The translations under genes and the position numbers were made by a program. From Ignavibacteriota bacterium (GTDB taxonomy: Bacteria; Bacteroidota; Ignavibacteria; Tepidaquicellales; Tepidaquicellaceae), in contig JAPLFJ010000026.1 in NCBI GenBank assembly GCA_026390735.1, forward strand, positions 80,399 through 144,398: DNA of 64,000 bases, in the 5' to 3' direction. Positions within the stretch are counted from its first letter, which is position 1. The number at the start of each line of letters is the position of its first letter. The notes beneath the pieces were generated by a model that saw only the letters and a list, made by a program, of their open reading frames with translations, ran no database searches and was not told the origin of the DNA. Of the stretch, positions 35,649 through 44,616 are shown one piece after another.

Positions 35649-35747
35649 CGTCCGTTCCATAGTTGTTTGTCGTCTGTTCCATAGTTGTTTGACATCCGTT
35701 TGATAGTTTTGCCCCGTCAATATACCGTCTGTTCAATAGATGATTGC
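35649..35747. repeat. 22-bp/11-bp tandem repeat array B
   Basis: Three consecutive 22-mers of type CGTCYGTTCCATAGTTGTTT start at 35649, 35671 and 35693 (the third diverged). One 11-base insert follows (CGTCAATATAC, 35715-35725), then another 22-mer at 35726. The insert is exactly half a unit, so the 11-bp register is kept. Confidence 0.7.
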
Positions 35748-35881
35748 AGTTAGCCATACTTGCTGCTTCATATTTTATGATACTTCATTTCAGATAAAAA
35801 GATAACGGTAGCAATCATTTTAAAAAAACTGTGCTGCCGTTTAGAAACGACAACACAGATATATTTACAATACAGAAAAAA

Positions 35882-36508
35882 CTATTTTATAAGGACCATA
35901 CGTTTTATTTCAGTAAAGTCTCCCGCGGTTATTTTGTAAAAATATACACCACTCGATAAACCGGATGCATTCAGAGTGTAATTGTAAGTTCCTTGCGGTA
36001 ACTGACTATTAACAAGTGTCTCTACTTCCTTGCCGCTAACATCGTAAATCTTTAATGTAACTAATTTACTCTGCGGAATACTGAACTTAATAACTGTAGA
36101 TGGATTAAACGGATTAGGATAGTTCTGTGAAAGTTTATATGCGTTTACAGCTTCTCCTGTCGGTTGAATACCAATAGGGTTAGCAACGAACGTACCCGTC
36201 ATTCCGAATAATGCGTGAAAAGTACATTGATAATTGTACGTACCTGCCTTGGTGATAACGTAACTGAATGTGGGTGTTGCTGCGGCAATTGGTGCATCCC
36301 AAATAGCTGCGCCAGAAGGAATTGAAACGGATGTGGTCGTATGTATTCCTGACACTAAAACCCATGTTATAGTATCTCCAACATTAGCATTCGGAATGCT
36401 TGAAGGTGTAAACGTAAATCCTGAAGCTGTAACTGTAAATGTTGTACTGTTAGCTGTTGTTAAAAACAGACTTGCGAAAAGGAGCAATGTCAAAATAAGT
36501 TTTTTCAT
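35882..36508 (-). CDS. Secreted cupredoxin (plastocyanin-like) with T9SS sorting domain
   Basis: 208 residues: signal peptide (1-20), a type 1 copper domain and a type A sorting domain. Copper ligands are visible as His56 (SGIHTTT) and the loop YNYQCTFHALFGM (Cys95, His98, Met103), the CX2HX4M spacing of plastocyanin/amicyanin. The sorting domain runs from KLSQNYPNPFNPST to IKRMVLIK. It would act as an electron carrier or copper binder on the cell surface or in the medium, which is unusual for a blue-copper protein. Single gene; the 340-bp gap upstream separates it from the divergent Cys-rich operon. Confidence 0.92.
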   Translation of the reverse strand: MKKLILTLLLFASLFLTTANSTTFTVTASGFTFTPSSIPNANVGDTITWVLVSGIHTTTSVSIPSGAAIWDAPIAAATPTFSYVITKAGTYNYQCTFHALFGMTGTFVANPIGIQPTGEAVNAYKLSQNYPNPFNPSTVIKFSIPQSKLVTLKIYDVSGKEVETLVNSQLPQGTYNYTLNASGLSSGVYFYKITAGDFTEIKRMVLIK

Positions 36509-36850
36509 AGCGTTTATGTTTAATTAATAATTAAAACTAATGTATGTACATATTAATTCATTCTAATTCTGAACGAAACATGTTTCCCAGTAATAATGAT
36601 AGATATTGACAATTTTAAATATTTGTTTGCTATAGGCTTATACAATTAAAAGTAATTCGAATTCAGTTGAATATATTTTTGCTTTTTAGAATTATTACAA
36701 CTTAATGGTACTGATATGAAGAAAATAATTTTCGAAGATACATTCGAAAGCAATAAAAGGAATGTTCACGAGACTGGATAAATATCTTTCTTCTGTAAAA
36801 TAACTTTAATATACTTATATCGGTTTTAATATTAAATTAAATCACCCGGT
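36509..36850. other. Intergenic region between divergent genes, no gene recognised
   Basis: 342 bp, strongly AT-rich. It must contain the divergent promoters for the cupredoxin gene and the Cys-rich operon at 36851, but no clear box, hairpin or repeat is visible. Confidence 0.5.
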
Positions 36851-37294
36851 ATGAGAAATATTTTATCGTTCGTTTTGCTGCCGCTAATAGTAGTGATGGT
36901 TATGATGTCAGTTCACGTTGATTTACTTGCCCATAATCACGACATCACAGGTAACATAGTTTCTGCTAAATGTGACTGCGGTTTTAAAACTTCTATGGCA
37001 TTGGGCGGAGGGAAGATGAACTTTGAAACTGTTTGCATATTCCCTTTTTACTGTAAAGATTGTTCTTCATTGATTGAGCTGAATACTTTTAACGAAAAGT
37101 ATTTCTGTGAAAAATGCAATTCCGAAAATGTAATGTGCTATGATAATGATTCCTTAAGAGCACATAAAAGTGATATATCGGTATTCGGATGGAACCTTGA
37201 CCGGAAATCATATGTGCTAAAAGATGATTTCTATCTTTGTCCACAGTGCAAGGAGTTTAAACTGAAATTTAAATCGATTGGCTTCTTCGATTAA
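36851..37294 (+). CDS. Membrane-anchored Cys-rich protein of unknown function
   Basis: 147 residues with one N-terminal hydrophobic segment (about 5-25) acting as signal or anchor. The rest carries four Cys-pair sites: KCDCGF, YCKDCSS, FCEKCNSEN, and LCPQCKEF, suggesting two zinc ribbons or a metal/redox site. HVDLLAHNHD after the hydrophobic segment adds His residues. No named family is recognised. Its last 17 bp overlap the start of the YgbA-type gene, so the two are very likely cotranscribed and may share a response to nitrosative stress. Confidence 0.65.
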   Translation: MRNILSFVLLPLIVVMVMMSVHVDLLAHNHDITGNIVSAKCDCGFKTSMALGGGKMNFETVCIFPFYCKDCSSLIELNTFNEKYFCEKCNSENVMCYDNDSLRAHKSDISVFGWNLDRKSYVLKDDFYLCPQCKEFKLKFKSIGFFD

Positions 37295-37631
37295 GCTTAA
37301 ATCAAAACGGCTCGAAAGAGAAAGAATCACAATCGGAAAAATGATTGATTATTACTGCAGTAAGAATCACAGTACATATCCTTGTGCTGACTGCACTGAA
37401 CTGAAAGATTATGCACTGAAGAGACTTTTGCTGTGTCCATTCGATGAAGATAAACCCGTCTGTTCAAACTGTACCGTTCATTGCTATAAAACTGAGATGC
37501 GTCAGCGTGTGAAAGACGTTATGCGCTACTCAGGCCCGCGAATGCTGATAAAACATCCATACCTTGCACTGATGCATTTAATAGATGAAAGAATTTATAA
37601 ACCATTATCTTTCCGCAGGAAAACTGCTTAA
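37278..37631 (+). CDS. Nitrous oxide-stimulated promoter family protein (YgbA-like)
   Basis: 117 residues that match the YgbA_NO family along the whole length: ERITIGKMIDYYC, YPCADCTELKDYALKRL, LCPFDEDKPVCSNCTVHCYK and MRQRVKDVMRYSGPRML. The six or more conserved Cys probably bind a metal cluster. In Enterobacteria ygbA is induced by nitric oxide (NsrR regulon) and supports recovery from nitrosative stress; its chemistry is not settled. The likely start is TTG 37278, inside the preceding gene. No NO-responsive operator could be recognised here. Confidence 0.9.
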   Translation: MASSIKLKSKRLERERITIGKMIDYYCSKNHSTYPCADCTELKDYALKRLLLCPFDEDKPVCSNCTVHCYKTEMRQRVKDVMRYSGPRMLIKHPYLALMHLIDERIYKPLSFRRKTA

Positions 37632-37744
37632 AAGCTTTCATTCACTTTCATTGTGTTGATTTATGGTTGTCTCTTTTTACCCATTTTATCATTGTGAATT
37701 ATTTATCCCTAAAATAAGTTTAAGAACGTAAGGGGAAAAACAAT

Positions 37745-39022
37745 ATGAAAAAACTATTACTATTAATTATTCTGATATTACCTTTGAACGTGTCGTTTTG
37801 TCAGTGGACTTTGTGCAATGGTACTGCAGGGGATAATATCAAAAAGATTATTAAAGTAAACAACACACTCTTTGCGGGTGTTGCCAACACATCATTTGCC
37901 GGCAGAATCCTTAAGTCTACTGATAACGGTGCTAACTGGGATTCAGTAAGCACAGGATTTATACTCTCAGCTATATTTGACGTTACTGTCACGGGTAATT
38001 CTGTTTATTTCGGAACGTATGAAAGGGGAGTTGTCTGGTCGACGAATGAAGGTCTGACCTGGCAGCAGAGTTTCGTAAACGGAATTAACGGTAACGGAGT
38101 ATTTAACGTTATTTCAAGCGGGAATATTATTATCACACGCAGCAATACAGTTAATCCTCCTGCTAATACAGTATATCATTATACATCTGACAATGGTGCA
38201 AACTGGCTTCCTTTATACATAGGTACACTTGGCTTCATTCCAAATTATTCATATAACTCAGATTCATTATTCTTTGTCGCCAGTCAGAAAGGTGTAGCCA
38301 TTTCAGGCAATCACGGATTAAACTGGTCTATGCCTGCTAACAATGGTTTGCCTGCATTCCCTGACGGGCGTATAAGTTTGTTTGCAATGTATATGAGCAA
38401 CGGAAATTTATATGCAGGATGTATTCACGGGTTTGCATACTCGACTGATATGGGAAATAACTGGGTGAGTACGAATATGGGTTTCTCGGATTTCTGTGCA
38501 TTCACTGATTTTAAAACAGCAAACGGTGTAGTGTTTGGAAGCGTAGCAAATTCGGCAGGTGCAAACGCAGGGGTTTATAAAACAACTAATAACGGAGTGA
38601 ACTGGACTGTAATGAACAGTGGACTTACATCTAATCCCTCTGTATCTTCTTTGATTGTCTCCGGCGATTATCTCTTTGCAGGCTCTGATTATGACGGAAT
38701 ATTCAGGATGCCTTTGTCCTTAGTTACGACAACAGGAAATCAAAATAATGAAATAGTTAAAGAATATTCACTTTCTCAGAATTATCCAAATCCTTTTAAT
38801 CCTGAGACTAAAATCGGTTTTGAAGTACCGAAATCTTCAGTAGTGAATGTTTCAGTGTATGATATAAACGGAAAACTTTTAGAAACTTTATCAAATCAGG
38901 TTTATAACCCAGGCAAGTATGAAGTAGTCTGGAATGCTGATAAATATCCAAGCGGAACATATTTTTGCAGGATGAGCTCTCAAGGAATCGGGCAGACGGT
39001 AAAAATGCTGCTTATAAAGTGA
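37745..39022 (+). CDS. Secreted Asp-box (sortilin/BNR-like) beta-propeller protein with T9SS sorting domain
   Basis: 425 residues: signal peptide ending near VSFC, then beta-propeller repeats with Asp-box motifs of the form STDNGANW, STNEGLTW, TSDNGANW, SGNHGLNW, STDMGNNW and TTNNGVNW. The C-terminal sorting domain runs from SLSQNYPNPFNPET to TVKMLLIK. Such proteins are secreted or attached to the surface by T9SS; the propeller could bind glycans or proteins, but activity cannot be predicted. A short A-rich spacer without a strong Shine-Dalgarno precedes the ATG. Confidence 0.9.
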   Translation: MKKLLLLIILILPLNVSFCQWTLCNGTAGDNIKKIIKVNNTLFAGVANTSFAGRILKSTDNGANWDSVSTGFILSAIFDVTVTGNSVYFGTYERGVVWSTNEGLTWQQSFVNGINGNGVFNVISSGNIIITRSNTVNPPANTVYHYTSDNGANWLPLYIGTLGFIPNYSYNSDSLFFVASQKGVAISGNHGLNWSMPANNGLPAFPDGRISLFAMYMSNGNLYAGCIHGFAYSTDMGNNWVSTNMGFSDFCAFTDFKTANGVVFGSVANSAGANAGVYKTTNNGVNWTVMNSGLTSNPSVSSLIVSGDYLFAGSDYDGIFRMPLSLVTTTGNQNNEIVKEYSLSQNYPNPFNPETKIGFEVPKSSVVNVSVYDINGKLLETLSNQVYNPGKYEVVWNADKYPSGTYFCRMSSQGIGQTVKMLLIK

Positions 39023-39111
39023 TGAGAATTTGTAATTGTAACAAGTTATATTTCCTGACGTATTGAAAAATAGAAAAAGGGAACAATTATATTAATTAAA
39101 CAACATTAGAA

Positions 39112-40527
39112 ATGAAAACAACTATACTTTTCATTCTTATTTCTTTATTCGTATTATCGAATGCATATTCAACCATTCGCGGTGTACCCGGCACATACTC
39201 AACCATACAGTTGGGAATTAATGCAGCAGCAAACGGTGACACTGTTCTTGTTGAACCAGGGACATACTTTGAGAACGTAAACTTCCGCGGGAAAAAAATT
39301 GTAGTGACAAGCCGTTTTTATCTGAGCAATGATTTGTCATACATTACATCAACAGTTATTAACGGAAGTACACCAGTGAATCCTGATTCTGCTTCTGTCG
39401 TAATAATAGGCTCGGGCTGCGATTCAACTACAGTACTTCAGGGTTTTAAAATAACAGGAGGTACAGGTACGAAATGGACGGATGAACACGGTGCAGGAGT
39501 TTTCAGAGAAGGTGGTGGTGTTCTAACGGCTTTATCTTCTCCTGTTATCAGGTTTAATATCATCGCTAACAATTCTGTTATGAACACAACGGGTGTAACA
39601 GGAACGGGCGGCGGAGGCATCAGGGCCGGTGACGGAATGCCGAGGATTCTGAACAATATGGTGATGTATAATACCGGAAAATACGGAGCTGGAATTGTCC
39701 TGAACTATACCGGTGCTACTGTTAAGAATAATATCATATACGGAAACTCTTTATCATCGACTTATAATGCGGGTACTGCTATCTGGGCTGATAATGTACT
39801 TGGTACGAGCAAAAACCTGATTGAGAACAATACTGTAGTCGGTAACAGTTCCGTTAACGGTACTCCGGGAATTCTAAGTGCTTTTTCAGCTAATATAATT
39901 GTGCGGAACAATATAGTATGGGGAAATACAGGTCCGGGGAACATTCAAATGATGGTCTCGGGGGCGACATTGACTGCTACATATAACGATGTTCAGTTTG
40001 GTTATACAGGTGCAGGAAATATTAATATCTATCCGCAGTTTACTGATTCAAATTTTGTGCTTTTAAACAGTTCTCCATGCATAGATGCAGGGGACAGTTC
40101 TGCAGTTTATAATGATCCGATAGATCCGTTGAATCCGCCTAATCCTAAGTTTCCTTCAAAAGGTACAATAAGGAATGATATGGGTGCGTACGGCGGACCA
40201 TTGAGTGCAGTAATTGCTGTTGTTAAAATTATAGGCATAAAAAACATCAATACGGAAATGCCCGATGGATATATACTTTTTCAGAACTATCCTAATCCAT
40301 TTAATCCAAACACAAATATTAGATTTCAGATTAAAGAACCGGGAATTGTTTCCTTAAAAATTTTCAATGTTGAAGGAAGGGAAATAGAATCTCTTTTACA
40401 GAGTAACCTTAAGCAGGGGACTTACGAAGTCTCGTTTGACGGAAAGAGTTATGCAAGCGGAACGTATTTCTATAAATTAAAAGCAGGAGACTATTCACAA
40501 ACAAAAACCATGATGCTTATTAAATAG
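39112..40527 (+). CDS. Secreted right-handed beta-helix protein with T9SS sorting domain
   Basis: 471 residues: signal peptide (to LSNAYS), then the start common to parallel beta-helix proteins, YSTIQLGINAAANGDTVLVE and PGTYFENVNFRGKKIVV. Repeated coils follow (NNIVWGNTGPG, NTVVGNSSVNG), then a DUF1565-like segment ending in DMGAYGGP. The sorting domain spans LFQNYPNPFNPNT to TMMLIK. The fold is shared with pectate lyases and polysaccharide-binding proteins, but no catalytic residues are recognisable. It is 89 bp downstream of the Asp-box gene and may share its transcript. Confidence 0.9.
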   Translation: MKTTILFILISLFVLSNAYSTIRGVPGTYSTIQLGINAAANGDTVLVEPGTYFENVNFRGKKIVVTSRFYLSNDLSYITSTVINGSTPVNPDSASVVIIGSGCDSTTVLQGFKITGGTGTKWTDEHGAGVFREGGGVLTALSSPVIRFNIIANNSVMNTTGVTGTGGGGIRAGDGMPRILNNMVMYNTGKYGAGIVLNYTGATVKNNIIYGNSLSSTYNAGTAIWADNVLGTSKNLIENNTVVGNSSVNGTPGILSAFSANIIVRNNIVWGNTGPGNIQMMVSGATLTATYNDVQFGYTGAGNINIYPQFTDSNFVLLNSSPCIDAGDSSAVYNDPIDPLNPPNPKFPSKGTIRNDMGAYGGPLSAVIAVVKIIGIKNINTEMPDGYILFQNYPNPFNPNTNIRFQIKEPGIVSLKIFNVEGREIESLLQSNLKQGTYEVSFDGKSYASGTYFYKLKAGDYSQTKTMMLIK

Positions 40528-40554
40528 GAATACCTGGAAATGTTTTACTGAAAG

Positions 40555-41508
40555 TTACTTCTTCCATTCAAAAGTATCTTTGGCATTCAGAATGCTTTTG
40601 TAATCATTCTTAAGCCAGATACCATCATTCTCATTATTTTTTAAGTAGCAGTTAAGGAATGCGGTAACACCTTTCTTCACACTTTCAAGATGTTCATCGA
40701 TGTAGGGGTCATCTTTTTTGTTGCCGTTAAAAGTTGAGTGTACTGCTTTGAAAAGTATTAGTAAATACTGTGCTGATGTTTTAATGTTATGATAGGGGAT
40801 AGTCCTTTGAAGTGGTGAGAAATCGCTTTTTCTGTCTAATGGGTCTCCGTCTTCTGTTCCCGTTATATGAAATAAAGGGATTTTGATATCGTTGAATATT
40901 TTACTTAAATCTATCGGAGGATTATCGGGTAAATTTGGACTTAATACAACCCCTGCTTTTATTCTCGGTTCTTTAAAACTGTATTTTCCTTTATTAATTT
41001 TTTCTCCTGAAGCAATTAATACTGAACGTGCACCATACGAATGCCCGATTATCCCGACATTTACAGTGTCAAGATGTCCTTTGAATATGTCAGAATTTCT
41101 GTTAAATTTAGATATCTCATCAACTACAAAAGGTATATCTTTAAACCTGTTGAACGCATTCTCATAATCCTTTATAGATTCTTTTAATTTCTTAATGACT
41201 TCTTTTATAGTCGTTGCACCTTTCCACACGGATTCATCCGAACCTAAGTGTTGTATATGAAAACATACGTAACCGTTCTGTGAAAGATATTCTCCAAGAT
41301 ATTCTGCCGCCTCTACTGAACCGCCTAAACCATGTGAAAAGATAATAATGGGATATGTTCCGCTTAATTCATCAGGATAATATACCTTATAAGGTATCTC
41401 TCTCTTTCTGCTTTCGTCATAAAACTTACCGTAATCCGTTTTCCCAAATACCAGAGAAACGGACAACAGATTCAATACAACTAAAATGTACAGTAAAGTC
41501 TTATTCAT
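40555..41508 (-). CDS. Exported alpha/beta hydrolase (platelet-activating-factor acetylhydrolase/dienelactone hydrolase-like)
   Basis: 317 residues from the ATG at 41508, giving a good signal peptide (MNKTLLYILVVLNLLSVSLV); the frame opens nine codons earlier. Catalytic elements are SHGLGGS (oxyanion side), nucleophile GHSYGARSV, and a possible acid in HITGTEDGDPLD. Its length and layout (PVYYPDELSGTYPIIIFSHG-like start, Cys-free) resemble chlorophyllase/PAF-acetylhydrolase-type esterases. Substrate unknown. It is last in a minus-strand run after a hypothetical secreted protein and a DUF2007 protein. Confidence 0.85.
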   Translation of the reverse strand: MNKTLLYILVVLNLLSVSLVFGKTDYGKFYDESRKREIPYKVYYPDELSGTYPIIIFSHGLGGSVEAAEYLGEYLSQNGYVCFHIQHLGSDESVWKGATTIKEVIKKLKESIKDYENAFNRFKDIPFVVDEISKFNRNSDIFKGHLDTVNVGIIGHSYGARSVLIASGEKINKGKYSFKEPRIKAGVVLSPNLPDNPPIDLSKIFNDIKIPLFHITGTEDGDPLDRKSDFSPLQRTIPYHNIKTSAQYLLILFKAVHSTFNGNKKDDPYIDEHLESVKKGVTAFLNCYLKNNENDGIWLKNDYKSILNAKDTFEWKK

Positions 41509-41550
41509 ATTATGTGTCTGATAAATTATGCTCACTTAAAAATTAGAAGA

Positions 41551-42024
41551 TTATAAGCTGACTTTCTCTTCAAAGAAATTATCGTCCTGATTGTATATAC
41601 GGATTATGTAATTTCCGCTCTTTCTTAGTTTAACAAACCCCTCTAAAAATGTGCTTTCAGAACAATCTCTGATTATCATATAATCATCACTCCAGGTATC
41701 GTTTTGTTTGATTGCAGTGTAATTGCTTTCGTATACTTTACCGCTTTCGGTTTCATAACCTTTCTTATATTGCACAGTCTCAATGTTAATCACTGAAGCT
41801 GACAAAGTTCCCTCTTTTTCTGATTTGTCAATCTGTGTTATCTCAATGTTATACCTTTTGTCCTGTCTTGCAGGAAATACTTTCAGAGTGAAATGTACAT
41901 AATCAGAATATTCGGCTTCTTTCTTTATGAATGCAGTTGTCTTTGTATTCTGGCAAATACCCGATAAGGGAATTGCCGCAAATAACAGAAATGCCAACAA
42001 TGATTTGGTGAACAGGTGTCTCAT
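41551..42024 (-). CDS. Secreted protein of unknown function
   Basis: 157 residues with a signal peptide (to LSGICQN). The mature part is beta-rich: YVHFTLKVFPARQDKRYNIE, GTLSASVINIETV, SGNYIIRIYNQDDNFFEEKV. No family is recognised. Its ATG overlaps the stop of the DUF2007 gene by one base, so the pair is translationally coupled. It may act in the periplasm. The hydrolase follows 42 bp later on the same strand. Confidence 0.7.
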   Translation of the reverse strand: MRHLFTKSLLAFLLFAAIPLSGICQNTKTTAFIKKEAEYSDYVHFTLKVFPARQDKRYNIEITQIDKSEKEGTLSASVINIETVQYKKGYETESGKVYESNYTAIKQNDTWSDDYMIIRDCSESTFLEGFVKLRKSGNYIIRIYNQDDNFFEEKVSL

Positions 42025-42365
42025 CAGAACATTTCCATTGCTTTCAATATTTCAATCGCCCTTTCTACATCATTCTCATTCACAAGCATCCTTATTCCTT
42101 TTGTCAGGGAAAGGTGTGGTGCCATTCCGCCTTCATTATCGCCTGAAAGCACACATACAATTCCTGATTCGTCAAGTTGTGCCTTTGCAGACTGTGCTTC
42201 AAAATCATTCTGGAATATCTTCAGTAATACTACTTCGCCAATATCGTCTTCCCTTATCTCGCCAAGGTCTGCACCGCAAACAGGGCAAAAACTGTCTTCC
42301 AGTCTGACAATTGCATTACATTCAGAACATCTGAATTCTTCTGCTTCATTGTTTTCTGTTTCCAT
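42024..42365 (-). CDS. Zinc-ribbon DUF2007-domain protein
   Basis: 113 residues. A zinc ribbon (FRCSECNAIVRLEDSFCPVC) precedes a ferredoxin-like DUF2007 domain (VVLLKIFQNDFEAQSAKAQL ... GIRMLVNENDVERAIEILKA). DUF2007 is annotated as putative signal-transducing, often resembling the PII fold; its function is not known. It starts the minus-strand run DUF2007 - hypothetical - hydrolase, overlapping the next gene by one base. Cytoplasmic, since no signal is present while the next gene is exported. Confidence 0.85.
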   Translation of the reverse strand: METENNEAEEFRCSECNAIVRLEDSFCPVCGADLGEIREDDIGEVVLLKIFQNDFEAQSAKAQLDESGIVCVLSGDNEGGMAPHLSLTKGIRMLVNENDVERAIEILKAMEMF

Positions 42366-42397
42366 ACTTATTAATTTTATTAATGTAACCTAATAAA

Positions 42398-42425
42398 AAA
42401 GGCAGACTTTTACAAGTCTGCCTTT
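42398..42425 (-). terminator. Terminator of the Kelch/T9SS gene
   Basis: Perfect 12-bp arms AAAGGCAGACTT (42398-42409) and AAGTCTGCCTTT (42414-42425) with a TTAC loop; the minus strand ends in a T run. It is 22 bp beyond the 3' end of the 42448-44343 gene. Confidence 0.85.
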
Positions 42426-42447
42426 CACTTCTATTTATACTAATTTA

Positions 42448-44343
42448 CTATTTAACGAGTGTCATTTTCTTTGTATCTACGTATCCATTAACTTCCAGCC
42501 TGTAGAAGTATACACCACTGGTTAAGTTGCTTGCGTTGAAATCAACTGAGTAACTTCCTGCAGGTTTATTCTCGTTCACAAGACTGACTACCTCTCTGCC
42601 AAGTACATCGTAAACCTTTAAAGTAACCAGTCCGCTCTTCGGTAATGCATAATTTATCTTTGTTACCGGGTTAAACGGATTTGGATAGTTTTGCTTTAAT
42701 GAATATGCTTCAGGTATAGTATTTCCGTTGTTTGTCGTTCCTGTCACAACACAGTTATAACATCTCGCGGCAAATTTTAATATGGATGTCTGTCCTGCAG
42801 CATTGTATCCTGCCCCAAGATAAACAACACTGTCCCTGAATGTGTACAACCTTGAACCCATATTGCTCTTTGCACTTCCTGTCGCGGATGTTAAAGTTGT
42901 GTATGTGTTTAAGCATGGATTATAGAGGTATGCTGTCCCGTTGTATGCTCCAACCGCATTGGCACCGCCAACTATCAGAACACCGCCGTTTACCGATTTT
43001 ATTGTAGCAGCCGAAGACCGATAAGTCGTTCCGTTTGCATTGAAAGTAGCAGGTAACGCTGCTATTGTTGTCCAGGTAATTGATATTGGATTTCCCGGAG
43101 TTATTATTCCTCTGTATGACGTACCAACAGTTGTACCTGCAGCATCATATCCACCGAACGTAAATATAGTATCGCCAACAATGGTTCCAGCCATCATTGC
43201 CATCGAGACAGGGTAAGTACCTGCAAGTGTTGTCCAGGTGTCAGTGTAAACATTGTAATATCTAACAGCATTTGTTGTAGAAGCTGCTGCAAATAATCCT
43301 GTCCCTCCTCCAACGCAGATAATTAAAGAATCACGCCATGGGACTATAACCATATCCGCTGTCATTGTTGAAACAGGCATTGGAGTTTTTGTTACCCATG
43401 CATCCGTGCGTGGATTGTATTTATAAACAGCTCCGCTGGTTCCTGTCGCTCCGAGGTATCCACCGATCACATATATAGAATCTTTAATAGTTGTACCGTT
43501 TGTAGTTGCAAGTGCTACTGGTAAAGCTGTCTTTGTTGACCATACATTTGTTACGGTATTATAACATCTGTTAATGTTTGTTGGTGTACCACCGCCCATA
43601 ATATAAACATATCCTGTATCATTGATGATAATCCCTGATGGGATAACTCTTGACGCATTTGTTGCTCCGTCAGGGAGTACTGCAAGACCTGTTGTCCATG
43701 CCGACGAAAAATTACTGCATGGTGGTGTTACAGTTCCGACATCAACTCCACAATTTGCAACGTAAGCTGTCTGGCCTGAATAAACATAAGGACATCCACC
43801 AACACTGTAAGACCTTCTCATTCCGGTTGTATTTGTATGCAAAAGACTGAAGCCTGTTGTTGTTCCTGTTGCGCTGCATTGTTCGATCTGTATTACAAGG
43901 CTCTGTGCAGGATTATAAGCATAAGGATGGTCAAGAGTAAATTGCAGCCATGTTCCTCCTCCTGCTGTAAAAGTTACACTTGCTCTTTTATAAACCGTAT
44001 CCCAGGTTCCGGTATATAATGAACCTGCTGGTAAATCTGTAAGAGCAGTTTGACTGAAAAGTAAATTAAAGTTTGTGTACGTTGCAGGGCCGAGTGGATA
44101 TGTTGGTGAAATAAATAAATAGAATTTAGTAATATTCCCTGCTGTCACAACCGAAGGCTGATTAAATTCACCAGGAGCGACAAGTGTTTGTATCATTTTA
44201 CCTGCAGCCTGATTTAAAGGGAACGAATTACTCACACTACCATTGTTAAAATTGTAGAACTGAGGTGTTTGTGCGAATGAAACCGCAGTAAGCATTACCA
44301 ATACAAGTAAACTTACAAGTGTGTAAAGTTTTTTTGTCTTCAT
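42448..44343 (-). CDS. Secreted Kelch-repeat protein with T9SS sorting domain
   Basis: 631 residues: signal peptide (to VSFAQ), an N-terminal about 190-residue module starting TPQFYNFNNGSVSNSFPL and ending near VANCGVDVG, six or so Kelch blades (YVIGGYLGATGTSG, IVGDTIFTFGGYDAAG, GGVLIVGGANAVG), and a sorting domain SLKQNYPNPFNPVT to DTKKMTLVK. The N-terminal module and the sorting domain are closely related to those of the neighbour at 44617, while the middle differs completely. The Kelch propeller may bind carbohydrate or protein on the surface; no catalytic motif is seen. Its own terminator follows. Confidence 0.92.
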   Translation of the reverse strand: MKTKKLYTLVSLLVLVMLTAVSFAQTPQFYNFNNGSVSNSFPLNQAAGKMIQTLVAPGEFNQPSVVTAGNITKFYLFISPTYPLGPATYTNFNLLFSQTALTDLPAGSLYTGTWDTVYKRASVTFTAGGGTWLQFTLDHPYAYNPAQSLVIQIEQCSATGTTTGFSLLHTNTTGMRRSYSVGGCPYVYSGQTAYVANCGVDVGTVTPPCSNFSSAWTTGLAVLPDGATNASRVIPSGIIINDTGYVYIMGGGTPTNINRCYNTVTNVWSTKTALPVALATTNGTTIKDSIYVIGGYLGATGTSGAVYKYNPRTDAWVTKTPMPVSTMTADMVIVPWRDSLIICVGGGTGLFAAASTTNAVRYYNVYTDTWTTLAGTYPVSMAMMAGTIVGDTIFTFGGYDAAGTTVGTSYRGIITPGNPISITWTTIAALPATFNANGTTYRSSAATIKSVNGGVLIVGGANAVGAYNGTAYLYNPCLNTYTTLTSATGSAKSNMGSRLYTFRDSVVYLGAGYNAAGQTSILKFAARCYNCVVTGTTNNGNTIPEAYSLKQNYPNPFNPVTKINYALPKSGLVTLKVYDVLGREVVSLVNENKPAGSYSVDFNASNLTSGVYFYRLEVNGYVDTKKMTLVK

Positions 44344-44558
44344 AGTTTAAGTAGTTTAATTTATAGAAAAATAGATCTCATTATTCTGTTAAAATTAAAT
44401 CCACCTTGCGCCTTAAAGATTCAAATGTGTAAAGTCTATTAAAAACTCTTTACATTACATAATAATATACTCATGCCAATATAAATATTTTTTAAAATAA
44501 ATGCAAATATTAAAGTAATGTTTATTGATTGAATTAATTATTCGGATATGTATTAAAA

Positions 44559-44586
44559 AAGCCCGTTGTGAATAAACAACGGGCTT
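44559..44586 (-). terminator. Terminator of the LamG/T9SS gene
   Basis: Perfect 11-bp arms AAGCCCGTTGT (44559-44569) and ACAACGGGCTT (44576-44586); on the minus strand a T run follows. It separates the two paralogous secreted-protein genes. Confidence 0.87.
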
Positions 44587-44616
44587 CAAATAATAATTTG
44601 TTGGATTTTAGATTTA

